Positions 17,286 through 24,788 of a stretch of DNA of 64,000 nucleotides are shown here, piece after piece; positions within the stretch are counted from its first letter, which is position 1, and every line of letters begins with the position of its first letter. Below the pieces are notes generated by a model. It was given only the letters and a program-made list of their open reading frames with translations, had not been told where the DNA came from and did no database searches. Source of the DNA: Zobellia alginiliquefaciens. Its GTDB lineage: Bacteria > Bacteroidota > Bacteroidia > Flavobacteriales > Flavobacteriaceae. The translations under genes were made by a program, and so were the position numbers. Where the stretch lies: the NCBI RefSeq assembly GCF_029323795.1, contig NZ_CP119758.1, positions 558,001 to 622,000 on the forward strand, written 5' to 3'.

Positions 17286-17525
17286 TTAAGCCATTTTAGC
17301 TTTGTTTCTTTTTGTAGTAAAAGAAAGTGCCTTGGTTACCCTAGCATTATCTCTCTTGTACAAACGTGCAACCTCAATTGTATTTTCCAAGCTAACTTCC
17401 TCTGTAGAAGCTTCAGAAACAATGCTCATTTCTATAGTGGCAACTTTAACCTCTTCGATAGCAGTTTGAGCTTGAGCAGTTACTCCGATAAAAAGAACAA
17501 AAATTAAAGTTGCGATAGTTTTCAT
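17286..17525 (-). CDS. Small secreted protein, 79 aa (copy B of a duplicated pair)
   Basis: Same 79-residue protein as copy A with an identical signal peptide (MKTIATLIFVLFIGVTAQAQ) and an identical basic C-terminus. Changes are in the middle: TAIEEV for TATEEV, SEASTEEVSLENT for TETSTEEVSSENT, and IEV for VEV. Both reading frames are intact, and several substitutions are silent or conservative, which suggests both copies are still under selection. Role unknown. Its leader at 17526-17704 is almost the same as that of copy A, so both genes are likely to be regulated together. Confidence 0.75.
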   Translation of the reverse strand: MKTIATLIFVLFIGVTAQAQTAIEEVKVATIEMSIVSEASTEEVSLENTIEVARLYKRDNARVTKALSFTTKRNKAKMA

Positions 17526-17704
17526 GACTTGACGTTTTATATAATTAAAACGCCGCAGGCCCTACCCTACCGAGGTTCCATTCGCTGAAAAACCCCTAAT
17601 TTTCGGTTATCGGCACAACTTCGGTTCAAGTGTAAAAAAGCACCGATGAACGTAATTCACCCTAAAAACACCTTACCGAGATTAAGTGTTTTTAATCGGA
17701 AAAC
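17526..17704 (-). promoter_or_regulatory. Conserved 5' leader of the 79-aa protein, copy B
   Basis: Same leader as copy A with about three base changes. In the stem next to position 17659 the minus-strand RNA would read GGUGAA against UUCAUC, a G-U wobble where copy A has A-U, so pairing is kept. The hairpin just before the ATG is unchanged. Confidence 0.45.
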
Positions 17705-18082
17705 ATATACATTTTTTAATCCCTAAATTTCACTTTTTAATAATTATGGCTAGTTTGAATGGTTTAACTGTTTATTGTTCTTTACGTAAGTTTTAGATAC
17801 CGATTTAACTATAGCCTAAAACCCAAAGAGCTACAACAATACCCTTTATCTAACATATTTGTCCAGGGTCAGGAGACTGCAATTATATATTGATAGTTTT
17901 CTTACAACAAAGAGCAGAGCTTAAGAAACTTGTATCAGAAGACTTACATCAACAACAGATGAACGAACGATCAACAACTAACTTTTATCGATTATTAGTT
18001 AATATAATTGGAGCGATAAATCAAAATGAATAATTTGCGCTTTCTTTTGAAAAAGAAAATGGATTAATTTAAATCACTAATT
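17705..18082. other. Intergenic region, 378 bp
   Basis: AT-rich DNA between the duplicated leader and the malectin-like lipoprotein gene. The gene at 18083 and the 79-aa gene diverge here, so it should hold promoters for both. I see no gene, RNA or repeat. Confidence 0.5.
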
Positions 18083-19108
18083 ATGAGACGTAATTTAATT
18101 ACACGATTTTTTCTGTTCTCAATGCTATTCGTATCATTTATCATGGTACCTGCAGCTTGTAGCAGCGATGACGGAGGAACAGACAAAGAACAAGTTGACC
18201 CAGACCCCGATCCGGAACCAGACCCAGATCCCGAACAGGTAGCGGACCCTACCAATGAGAATACTACTATAGATGCTACAGCAGCCGCTCATTCCAACGG
18301 AGTAAGTACTTCCACTGTAACCGTGCAATTAGCCGATGCAGATGGAAAAAAGTTAAGCGCTAGCGGAGGTACAATCGCCCTAACTACTACTGGATCTGCT
18401 ACAATATCCGAAATCACTGATAACGCAGATGGAACATATACAGCAACCGTAAGTGGTGAGGTAGAAGAAACAATAACTGTGTCAGGAACATTAGATGGTA
18501 CGGATATTACCAGTACTGTAGACATTACTTTTAACCCAGATGAGTCAAATCCAGCACAAGAAGCAGAACAGTCAACAGAAGCTGTTGGCCCTACTTTACT
18601 AAGAATCAACTGTGGAGGAGACGAAATAACTTTCGGTGATGTTACCTTTCTTGCCGACCAATATTTTGACGGTCCTACAGAAGCTTATAACAACCCCAAT
18701 GTGGACGCTTCAGAAATTACAAATACGGATATGCCTGAACTCTATATTACAGAGAGAATAACTGATAATACAGATGTTAAAGGACCTTTCTCCTATAAAA
18801 TTCCTGTTACAGATGGCACTTATACAGTTAAACTCTACTTTGCAGAAGTTTACTGGGGTGTTGAGAATCCAGAAGGATTAGGTGAAGATGACGGTACAGG
18901 ACGTAGAATCTTTAATATTACCATGGAAGATGAAGCAATCTTTACCGGATATGATCTTTATAAAGAACATGGAGCATTATCTGCTGGTAGCCGTATGTAC
19001 GATGTTGAAGTGGCGGATGGTGAGCTTACAATCATTTTTGAAGCAACTGTTAATAAACCAAAAGTATCAGCTATAGAAGTTTTCGGTACTGGAACAATCG
19101 GTTCTTAA
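18083..19108 (+). CDS. Lipoprotein with Ig-like and malectin-like domains
   Basis: 341 residues. The signal peptide ends in a lipobox (VPAAC) with Cys near residue 26, followed by SSDDGG, which resembles the Bacteroidota surface-export signal for lipoproteins. A linker of Asp-Pro-Glu repeats (DPDPDPEPDPDPE) follows. Residues about 60-155 form an invasin/Big-type Ig-like domain (TVTVQLADADGKKLSASGG...). Residues about 170-338 look like a malectin carbohydrate-binding domain: LRINCGGDEITFGDVTFLAD, GTYTVKLYFAEVYWG and a final FEATVNKPKVSAIEVFG. Probable role: binding a glycan at the cell surface. It is monocistronic, with a perfect terminator behind it. Confidence 0.8.
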   Translation: MRRNLITRFFLFSMLFVSFIMVPAACSSDDGGTDKEQVDPDPDPEPDPDPEQVADPTNENTTIDATAAAHSNGVSTSTVTVQLADADGKKLSASGGTIALTTTGSATISEITDNADGTYTATVSGEVEETITVSGTLDGTDITSTVDITFNPDESNPAQEAEQSTEAVGPTLLRINCGGDEITFGDVTFLADQYFDGPTEAYNNPNVDASEITNTDMPELYITERITDNTDVKGPFSYKIPVTDGTYTVKLYFAEVYWGVENPEGLGEDDGTGRRIFNITMEDEAIFTGYDLYKEHGALSAGSRMYDVEVADGELTIIFEATVNKPKVSAIEVFGTGTIGS

Positions 19109-19133
19109 TAAGGCAACTTTCAAGTTAATATAT

Positions 19134-19175
19134 AATAGGTCTTTGGAGAATATTCTCCAAAGACCTATTTTTTTT
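19134..19175 (+). terminator. Strong intrinsic terminator after the malectin-like lipoprotein gene
   Basis: A perfect 36-bp palindrome (AATAGGTCTTTGGAGAAT and its complement) at 19134-19169 followed by more T. It starts 25 bp after the stop codon. Confidence 0.93.
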
Positions 19176-19234
19176 GAACCTTTGTAAGTAAGGAAACGTA
19201 TACATACTATACTAATTCTTTAAAAGAAATTGAC

Positions 19235-19918
19235 ATGATATTTAAATCTATATTCTTATCCATATTCCTTTTAGCCTCCACTTCTTGCCAATCCCATGTT
19301 GAAAAGAAAAAACCCGCGCAAACGTCCTTAGCAAAAAAAGTAGCTATAAAGCTAACAAATCAAGATCTTTCAAATTTTGAAACGGCTTATTTTGCCAGTG
19401 GTTGTTTCTGGTGTGTAGAAGCCATATTTGAAAGTGTAAAAGGAGTCAAGGAAGTGGTCTCAGGGTATTCTGGTGGTACTGAAAAAAATCCCACTTACGA
19501 GCAAGTAGGTGGTGGTATGACAAGCCATGCAGAAGCTGTTAAAGTTTATTACGACCCAAAGGTTATTTCGTTTACAGCCTTAGTCCAAGTGTTTTTTGGA
19601 TCTCATGACCCTACAACATTAAATAGACAAGGACCAGATCGTGGCCCCCAGTATAGATCAATCGCTTTTTATAAAAACGACAAAGAGAAACAGATTATTG
19701 ACGGGTACATTAAAGCCTTAAAAGATCAAAACGTTTACGATGGCACACCCATTACAACAGAAGTCACCAAGTTTACAAAGTTTTATGACGCTGAGGACTA
19801 TCACCAAGATTATGAGCGCAAACATCCAAATAACTCATATATTACAAACGTATCCGTACCAAGACTAAATCGTTTTAAAGAAAATTTTCAGGAGTATTTA
19901 AAAGATGGATCTCATTAA
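19235..19918 (+). CDS. msrA: Peptide-methionine (S)-S-oxide reductase, lipoprotein form
   Basis: Reduces methionine-S-sulfoxide in damaged proteins. The catalytic motif is ASGCFWCVEAIFESVKGV, with the nucleophilic Cys of GCFWC. SGYSGG, HAEAVKVYYDP and HDPTTLNRQGPDRGPQYRS follow, as in the MsrA family, and the late block AEDYHQDY is present. The N-terminus FLLASTSCQSH is a lipobox, so this form should be anchored in the cell envelope and repair exported proteins. 227 residues including the leader. MsrB is not adjacent. It is flanked by the terminator of the lipoprotein gene and by a convergent operon. Confidence 0.93.
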   Translation: MIFKSIFLSIFLLASTSCQSHVEKKKPAQTSLAKKVAIKLTNQDLSNFETAYFASGCFWCVEAIFESVKGVKEVVSGYSGGTEKNPTYEQVGGGMTSHAEAVKVYYDPKVISFTALVQVFFGSHDPTTLNRQGPDRGPQYRSIAFYKNDKEKQIIDGYIKALKDQNVYDGTPITTEVTKFTKFYDAEDYHQDYERKHPNNSYITNVSVPRLNRFKENFQEYLKDGSH

Positions 19919-19950
19919 ACCGAGTATCTTTTTTTCAATTAAAAACAAGC

Positions 19951-19973
19951 AGCCCGTTAAGGCTATTTTTTTT
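19951..19973. terminator. Weak terminator between msrA and the convergent ECF operon
   Basis: AGCC, a CGTTA loop region, GGCT and then ATTTTTTTT. The stem is short (4-5 bp). Confidence 0.4.
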
Positions 19974-20004
19974 AGCTAACAACATGGTTTGGGACAGGTT
20001 AAAT

Positions 20005-21426
20005 TTATTGAAGAATTATTTCGCTGTACTGAGAATTGATATTGATAGACTTATCTGATTTGTTGTTGTTGTTGTTGTTGTTGATATACCCCTTATAAAC
20101 CACGCTAGTATGATTTGTTCTTTTATCTAATTTTAGGTTTGTTGGAAGTGTGAATTCAGACGCAGTTCCGTTCATATAAATATTTCCCTCTTTATTTGGC
20201 AGCCTACAAACAAATTCTGCATTTTGAAGTGAAACATCTAGTGTTTCAAATTCCTCCGCAATAGTACGTATCAATAAGGGGCCAAAACTGTTATTTATAA
20301 AAGCTGTTTTAACCAAGTTTTCAATAGTTACTTCCGAAGACTTGGCACTCAATTTAAGATTCAATACTTCGTCTAAATCAATGCTTTCGGAATAATCTGC
20401 CTTTAGTTGACCATAGTTCCACTTTTGAACACGAATAGGAGAATATGAAACCACAACCTTGGTTTCATCTCCATCAATAGTTGCTGCATACAATTTAGCA
20501 TGGGAAAGCGTAGCGTTTATGTTATTAGTATGCTCGGCAAGTTTGACTTCCCCGTGACGTACGTTCATTTTAATCTTAGTGGATTTTGGCATTTTAATTT
20601 TTATGGTCTTCTTTATCTTATATTTCCTATTTTCTCCCTTTCTGTTAAAATAAAAAGTATTGGGGGAGTTCCTTTCATTACGCTCACTTTTCATTTTTGC
20701 CTCTATCCTCTCTTCTATGGCTTCTCTTTTTCTTTGCTTCTGTTCCTCTTTCCTTTCTAATTTATCTTCCATACGCTCATTCTGGGCTGCCATTCTTTCT
20801 TCTAACTCCTTTTCCCGTCGTTCTCGAACCTCCTTATGCTTTACCTCCATTTTTTGCTGCCACTCTTCCATTTTCTTTTGATAAGGCTCACCAAAATTTT
20901 TCTGAAAACCCTCTTGCCATTTTTTTAGATAGGCCTCACCTTCTTTTTCAAAAGCCTCATGGTCAAAATTAGGGTTTGGTGCTTCTGGCATTGGAGGTTC
21001 GGGAGGCATAGGCATTGCTACCAATTCTAAAAAATCAAAATCAAACTCGGGCATTTCCGGAATTTCAATATGTAAATCCTCCATATCTATAAAAGAAGGA
21101 CCTTCCCAAGCCTTATCGCTCTGCGTGTTTACACTTATTTTTTTACTATTTCCAATGACGGAAATACCCCCTTTTTCAAAGTAGGCCGCCGCTTCTTCAT
21201 CAGTTGCCCCTTCTAATTGAACTGTAGTTTCAATACTCACCCTATTTTTATTCCATGTATCAAACTCAATATCAGCATAGCTGGTATTAACTTCTAGGAC
21301 GGCATTGTCTACAACCTCAAAATTTTCCGAATAAACTTTCTCTTTTATTTGCCCATTGGCCCCTATGCTGATGAGACATAGGAAAACCGTTAGGGACTTA
21401 AATATTAGTCTCTGTAACTGCTTCAT
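20005..21426 (-). CDS. Exported protein of an ECF sigma operon, with long charged coiled-coil region
   Basis: 473 residues. Signal peptide ends near GANGQ. Residues about 30-115 resemble the start of DUF4097-like beta-strand proteins (DNAVLEVNTSYADIEFDTWN). Residues about 140-270 are Pro/Glu-rich, then Glu/Lys/Arg-rich heptads (KELEERMAAQNERMEDKLE), probably a long coiled coil. The last 200 residues return to beta-type sequence (TKIKMNVRHGEVKLAEHTNN). A run of seven Asn comes from an AAC repeat near the C-terminus. It overlaps the preceding anti-sigma-like gene by 29 bp, so translation is likely coupled. Possible role: periplasmic sensor or output of the sigma system. Not recognised beyond this. 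Confidence 0.7.
   Translation of the reverse strand: MKQLQRLIFKSLTVFLCLISIGANGQIKEKVYSENFEVVDNAVLEVNTSYADIEFDTWNKNRVSIETTVQLEGATDEEAAAYFEKGGISVIGNSKKISVNTQSDKAWEGPSFIDMEDLHIEIPEMPEFDFDFLELVAMPMPPEPPMPEAPNPNFDHEAFEKEGEAYLKKWQEGFQKNFGEPYQKKMEEWQQKMEVKHKEVRERREKELEERMAAQNERMEDKLERKEEQKQRKREAIEERIEAKMKSERNERNSPNTFYFNRKGENRKYKIKKTIKIKMPKSTKIKMNVRHGEVKLAEHTNNINATLSHAKLYAATIDGDETKVVVSYSPIRVQKWNYGQLKADYSESIDLDEVLNLKLSAKSSEVTIENLVKTAFINNSFGPLLIRTIAEEFETLDVSLQNAEFVCRLPNKEGNIYMNGTASEFTLPTNLKLDKRTNHTSVVYKGYINNNNNNNKSDKSININSQYSEIILQ
20060..20083. repeat. Trinucleotide microsatellite (TTG)8
   Basis: Eight TTG units in the plus strand, encoding a run of seven Asn (AAC codons) on the minus strand inside the preceding coding sequence. 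Length changes would stay in frame. Confidence 0.9.
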
Positions 21427-21982
21427 TTTTTGATGATTTTAACTGATTTATTTTTTCTTTCAACCTATGCAATAACTGTAACCGCAATTGAAGGTTCTTC
21501 ACCATTGCGGTAATGGTTTGATCATTAGGTCCTATTTCATTCAACTCATCGCTCAACCTACCATACTCCTCATTCAACTCCTTCAATTCTCCCATAAAAC
21601 TATCGATCAGCACATTGTTTTTATCCGAAACCTCAAGGTCTGAAATCTCTAGGTTAATACTGGTCATATAATAGTTTTCTACTTTTCTCAAATCTGGGGA
21701 AAGGTCTCCCAAGGATAAGCTCTCTGCCGGTTTAACCTTTGTTTGCTTCTCAACAATAACCGCCTCTGAATCAGAGGCCTTTTCTACTCCAAGAAAATAA
21801 ACACCCAAGCCCAATAACAGAACAATGGAAGCTGCTATTTGCAAATAAGGCAGTGGCCTCTGTTTCTGCTGTGGTAATTCCGTTCTCAATTTTTTAAGAA
21901 ATCGTTCTTCATGGCCCGCGCTTAATAACGGGGCTTCCTCCTCTTCATCACTTTTAAAAAGCTTTTTAAGATCTTGCGCCAT
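21398..21982 (-). CDS. Single-pass anti-sigma-factor-like protein
   Basis: 194 residues. An acidic N-terminal cytoplasmic part (residues 1-45, with FKSDEEEEAPLLSAGHEERF) precedes one membrane helix at about 47-66 (YLQIAASIVLLLGLGVYFLG) and an extracytoplasmic part with helical, Leu/Glu-rich sequence. Position directly after an ECF sigma gene, with a 17-bp overlap, and this topology indicate an anti-sigma factor. The usual zinc-binding HxxxCxxC motif is missing, so the assignment rests on context and topology. It overlaps the following gene by 29 bp. Confidence 0.7.
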   Translation of the reverse strand: MAQDLKKLFKSDEEEEAPLLSAGHEERFLKKLRTELPQQKQRPLPYLQIAASIVLLLGLGVYFLGVEKASDSEAVIVEKQTKVKPAESLSLGDLSPDLRKVENYYMTSINLEISDLEVSDKNNVLIDSFMGELKELNEEYGRLSDELNEIGPNDQTITAMVKNLQLRLQLLHRLKEKINQLKSSKNEAVTETNI

Positions 21983-22508
21983 AATTCTTTTCTTTCAACA
22001 ACTGTTTTAAATACCCTTTTCCCCTTAAAAGTCTAGTTCTACAAGCTGATTCCGTCAGGTCTAATATTTGGGATATTTCACTGTGGTCGTACCCTTCCAT
22101 CAAATACATCATAACTACATATTTATATTTTTCAGGCAATTCTTCCATCGCACATTTAATATTTTTTAAAGTGATATCATCATTTACATTCCAATTGTCA
22201 TCTTCCTCTAGAGGCATATGGCTTTCTTGAAACGGAACGGTTTGATGTTTTTTAGATTTCAGAAAATCTATACTCTTATTTATTACAATTTTTTTAAGCC
22301 ATGCACCAAACGTAACATTCCCCTCATATTGTTCTATTTTTTGAAAGGCTTTTATGAAAGATTCTTGTAAAACATCTTCAGCATCTTTGGTATTTTTCAC
22401 ATACCGCATTGCAACGCAGAACATACCATCACAGTACTGCCGGTACAGTTGCATCTGTCCCTTCCTGTTATTCTTTTTACATTGTTCTACTAAATCTATC
22501 TGAAACAT
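21966..22508 (-). CDS. ECF RNA polymerase sigma factor
   Basis: 180 residues. Region 2 has RYVKNTKDAEDVLQESFIKA and TFGAWLKKIVINKSIDFLK, the classic ECF core-binding and -10 recognition block. Region 4 has LPEKYKYVVMMYLMEGYDHS and a helix-turn-helix (ISQILDLTESACRTRLLRGK). It is first in a three-gene overlapping operon with the anti-sigma-like and coiled-coil exported genes. Such cassettes in Bacteroidota respond to envelope conditions; the signal here is unknown. Autoregulation is common, and the 100 bp upstream is shared with the divergent galM gene. Confidence 0.92.
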   Translation of the reverse strand: MFQIDLVEQCKKNNRKGQMQLYRQYCDGMFCVAMRYVKNTKDAEDVLQESFIKAFQKIEQYEGNVTFGAWLKKIVINKSIDFLKSKKHQTVPFQESHMPLEEDDNWNVNDDITLKNIKCAMEELPEKYKYVVMMYLMEGYDHSEISQILDLTESACRTRLLRGKGYLKQLLKEKNYGARS

Positions 22509-22566
22509 TGGTCGGTTTCGTGGTCAGTTTTAGGACGGTTCTATTATAAGGACGAAAGAAATACTC

Positions 22567-22593
22567 TTGTGTTGCAAAAAACTCATAATTTTG
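22567..22593 (+). promoter_or_regulatory. Candidate promoter of galM
   Basis: TTG at 22567-22569, a 16-bp spacer, and TAATTTTG at 22586-22593, near the Bacteroidota consensus. It ends 22 bp before the start codon of galM. Confidence 0.45.
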
Positions 22594-22615
22594 TAAAGAT
22601 TTTAATTAGATACAT

Positions 22616-23521
22616 TTGAAACAAGTTACAATACAAACCGAAAACATTATCCTAATCGTTCTAGATTACGGTGCTGTCATTCAAAAATTATTAGTTAAAG
22701 GTAAAGATGGAAACTATACCAATGTGGTGGTTGGCCTTAACTATCCGAGCGCTTATAAAAATGACAAAAAGTGCTTAGGAGCCTGCGTAGGTAGATACGC
22801 AGGAAGAATCTCCGGAGGTAGTTTTGTCTTGGACCAAGAAAACTACCCTCTGCATAATGTAAATGGAGTTCACTTACACGGTGGAAAACAAGGTTTTGCG
22901 CAAAAGACATGGAAATTTGAGGAAGTCAATCATGGCCCTGAACCTTTTATTAAACTGTCTTACTTCAGTAAGCATTTGGAAGAAGGGTATCCAGGAAATT
23001 TAAAAGTCACCGTAACATATAAAATAAAAGACAATGCATTGGTTATTGAACACAAGGCAGAAACAGACCGAACAACGGTACTGAACCTTACCAATCATTC
23101 TTATTTTAAACTAGACAAAGAAGAGAGTATAAAAGATTACTTGTTACAAATGAATTGTACACACTTTACAGAAAGTAATGCAAACCAACTGCCTACAGGA
23201 AAATTTGTTTCCGTAAAAGGGACTCCCTATAATTTTTTAGAGGAAAGAAGTTTGGGCAATACACCTTTAGACCTACCTTTTGCTATTCATCCAAAGACGA
23301 ATCTAGCCGCCAGAATCAGTTCTAAAAAATCTGGGATTACTATGACCGTACAAACCAATCAGCCAGCGCTAATTGTTTATACGCCTCCAGAATTCCCTGG
23401 TATATGTTTTGAGACACAAAATTTTCCCGACGCTCCCAATCAACCTAATTTCCCCTCTTCCGTATTAAAACCAGGAGAAAAATACAGAAACATATCTCAA
23501 TATCACTTTTCCGTTAGATAG
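22616..23521 (+). CDS. galM: Aldose 1-epimerase (galactose mutarotase)
   Basis: Interconverts alpha and beta anomers of aldohexoses. The GalM motifs are GRYAGRISGG (substrate loop), VNGVHLHGG (first catalytic His), NLTNHSYFKL (second catalytic His) and FETQNFPDAPNQPNFPS near the C-terminus, with the catalytic Glu. 301 residues, slightly shorter than usual because the N-terminus starts directly in the first strand. The start is TTG at 22616; no ATG is available before the conserved region. No signal peptide, so cytoplasmic. It is monocistronic and ends in a bidirectional terminator. Confidence 0.9.
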   Translation: MKQVTIQTENIILIVLDYGAVIQKLLVKGKDGNYTNVVVGLNYPSAYKNDKKCLGACVGRYAGRISGGSFVLDQENYPLHNVNGVHLHGGKQGFAQKTWKFEEVNHGPEPFIKLSYFSKHLEEGYPGNLKVTVTYKIKDNALVIEHKAETDRTTVLNLTNHSYFKLDKEESIKDYLLQMNCTHFTESNANQLPTGKFVSVKGTPYNFLEERSLGNTPLDLPFAIHPKTNLAARISSKKSGITMTVQTNQPALIVYTPPEFPGICFETQNFPDAPNQPNFPSSVLKPGEKYRNISQYHFSVR

Positions 23522-23526
23522 CATAA

Positions 23527-23563
23527 AAAAAGCCCTAAGAAATTACTTCTTAGGGCTTAAAAA
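23527..23563. terminator. Bidirectional terminator between galM and ohr
   Basis: AAAGCCCTAAGAA and TTCTTAGGGCTT around an ATTAC loop, with A and T runs on the two sides, so it can serve both convergent genes. Confidence 0.9.
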
Positions 23564-23578
23564 TTTAATAAGCGTACT

Positions 23579-24004
23579 CTATGCTTCGACCATCAAATTC
23601 AATTCAACGGTAATATTATCTCTTGTAGCTTTACTATAAGGACATATTTCGTGGGCAGCATTAATTAAGTCTTCTCCTTTTTCTTTATCTACAGTGGGCA
23701 ACAAACAATCCAAAGTTGCATCTATAAAAAAGCCATCTTCGTCTTTGTTGAAACCTATTATTGCCGTTACACTAAAATCACCTAAATCATCTACACCATG
23801 TTCTTTAGCAACAGCCTGTAAAGCACCCGCAAAGCAAGTTGAGTATGCTGCCGCAAATAACTGCTCCGGGTTGGTAGATTTACCATCTGTTTTTCCATCT
23901 GCACCAGGCATCTTAATATCTAAATCTACGGCACCATCATCACTCTTTACATGACCCGCTCTACCTCCTGTATTTGTCGCTTCCGTTTTAAAAATAGTTT
24001 TCAT
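23579..24004 (-). CDS. ohr: Organic hydroperoxide resistance protein (Ohr/OsmC family)
   Basis: Thiol peroxidase for organic hydroperoxides. The two catalytic cysteines are in YSTCFAGALQ and HEICPYSKATR, the spacing and context of the Ohr subfamily. The N-terminal TGGRAGHVKSDDGAVDLDI block and NPEQLFAAAYSTC are also typical. 141 residues, no signal peptide. Monocistronic and convergent to galM. In many bacteria ohr is controlled by OhrR, but no MarR-type gene is next to it here. Confidence 0.92.
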   Translation of the reverse strand: MKTIFKTEATNTGGRAGHVKSDDGAVDLDIKMPGADGKTDGKSTNPEQLFAAAYSTCFAGALQAVAKEHGVDDLGDFSVTAIIGFNKDEDGFFIDATLDCLLPTVDKEKGEDLINAAHEICPYSKATRDNITVELNLMVEA

Positions 24005-24157
24005 TACGTATAAGTTTTGATTACTTCATGAAGTTAAGCTAAGCATTTGTGAAAACTTAAAATGGATTATTAAATTATTGTGAAAACCATCATTACGGTT
24101 AAAAAAAGAATTGATTACGCCGCTAATTCGTAACTTAGAGTAAACAATTGTACTACA

Positions 24158-24718
24158 ATGAAATTTCTAAAATGGATTCTTATCGTATTTGCTGTGTTAG
24201 GTCTTTTGTTCTATTTTGTAGTGAGCCCTTATATGCGGACACAAACCAAAAAACATAGCCCTGAACACACGGTCAACTATGTTAAAAATGGAATGGATTT
24301 GTCCGTAAACTATTCCAGTCCATCAAAAAAGAATCGAATTATATTTGGAGAACTTGTGCCATATGATATGGTTTGGCGTACCGGCGCAAATGAACCTACT
24401 ACCTTTTCCACTAAAACCGATATAAAAATAAAAGGGGAAAACCTTCCTGCAGGCACTTATTCGTTGTGGACAAGACCTGGCCGACAAAGTTGGTCCGTTA
24501 TCTTCAATAAAAATATTCCTACTTGGGGCGTGTCCATTCTTAGTGGAGGAAAAGAAACTACCAGAGTCATAGATAAAGACGTTATAGAAGTTGAAATACC
24601 TACCGAGCAGACCTCTCAGACCGTAGAAAACTTTACAATAGATTTTGATATGCAGCACGAACTCTTCATGCTTATGTCATGGGATAGAACACTGATTAAA
24701 GTACCCATTAGCAAATAA
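24158..24718 (+). CDS. DUF2911 family membrane-anchored protein
   Basis: 186 residues. One N-terminal hydrophobic helix (WILIVFAVLGLLFYFVV) acts as a signal anchor. The rest is the DUF2911 domain: VNYSSPSKKNRIIFGELVPY, VWRTGANEPTTFSTKTDI, LPAGTYSLWTRPG and WGVS. DUF2911 proteins are abundant in Bacteroidota and thought to be extracytoplasmic; no activity is known. The last codons lie in a 48-bp sequence that is tandemly duplicated across the junction with meaB. This and meaB are probably one transcript. Confidence 0.85.
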   Translation: MKFLKWILIVFAVLGLLFYFVVSPYMRTQTKKHSPEHTVNYVKNGMDLSVNYSSPSKKNRIIFGELVPYDMVWRTGANEPTTFSTKTDIKIKGENLPAGTYSLWTRPGRQSWSVIFNKNIPTWGVSILSGGKETTRVIDKDVIEVEIPTEQTSQTVENFTIDFDMQHELFMLMSWDRTLIKVPISK

Positions 24719-24788
24719 ATTTGAACAATTCTAAGAACACTGATTAAAGTACCCATTAGCAAATAAATTTGAACAATTCTAAGAACAC
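24686..24788. repeat. 48-bp tandem duplication across the DUF2911/meaB junction
   Basis: Unit 1 is 24686-24733, unit 2 is 24734-24781, with a further partial copy (AGAACAC) to 24788. The two full units look identical. Each contains the last 10 codons and stop of the DUF2911 gene and a TTG that can start MNNSKNTD. After the first TTG (24721) the frame stops after 8 codons. After the second (24769) it continues into meaB. Confidence 0.93.

Larger units (their letters stand above)
17283..17704. repeat. Direct duplication, copy B (about 420 bp)
   Basis: Partner of 16443-16864, offset 840 bp, same orientation, no indels. It includes the second 79-aa protein gene and its leader. Confidence 0.9.

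Noticed and set aside
17247-17507. Plus-strand frame of 86 codons across copy B of the duplicated gene
   Set aside because: It is antisense to the 79-aa gene, which has a clear signal peptide and is kept in both copies; the plus frame has no comparable open reading in copy A.
16443-17704. Whether the duplicated blocks are ends of an insertion sequence or composite transposon
   Set aside because: The copies are direct repeats that each contain an entire gene. There are no terminal inverted repeats, target-site duplications or transposase between them.
18064-18255. Minus-strand frame rich in Gly-Ser (GSGSGSGSGS)
   Set aside because: Complement of the Asp-Pro-Glu linker of the malectin-like lipoprotein. 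No start signal or family match.
20500-20972. Three overlapping plus-strand frames of 73-91 codons rich in Phe, Leu and Ser
   Set aside because: Complement of the Glu/Lys-rich coiled-coil region, which gives Phe/Leu/Ser codons on the other strand. No independent support.
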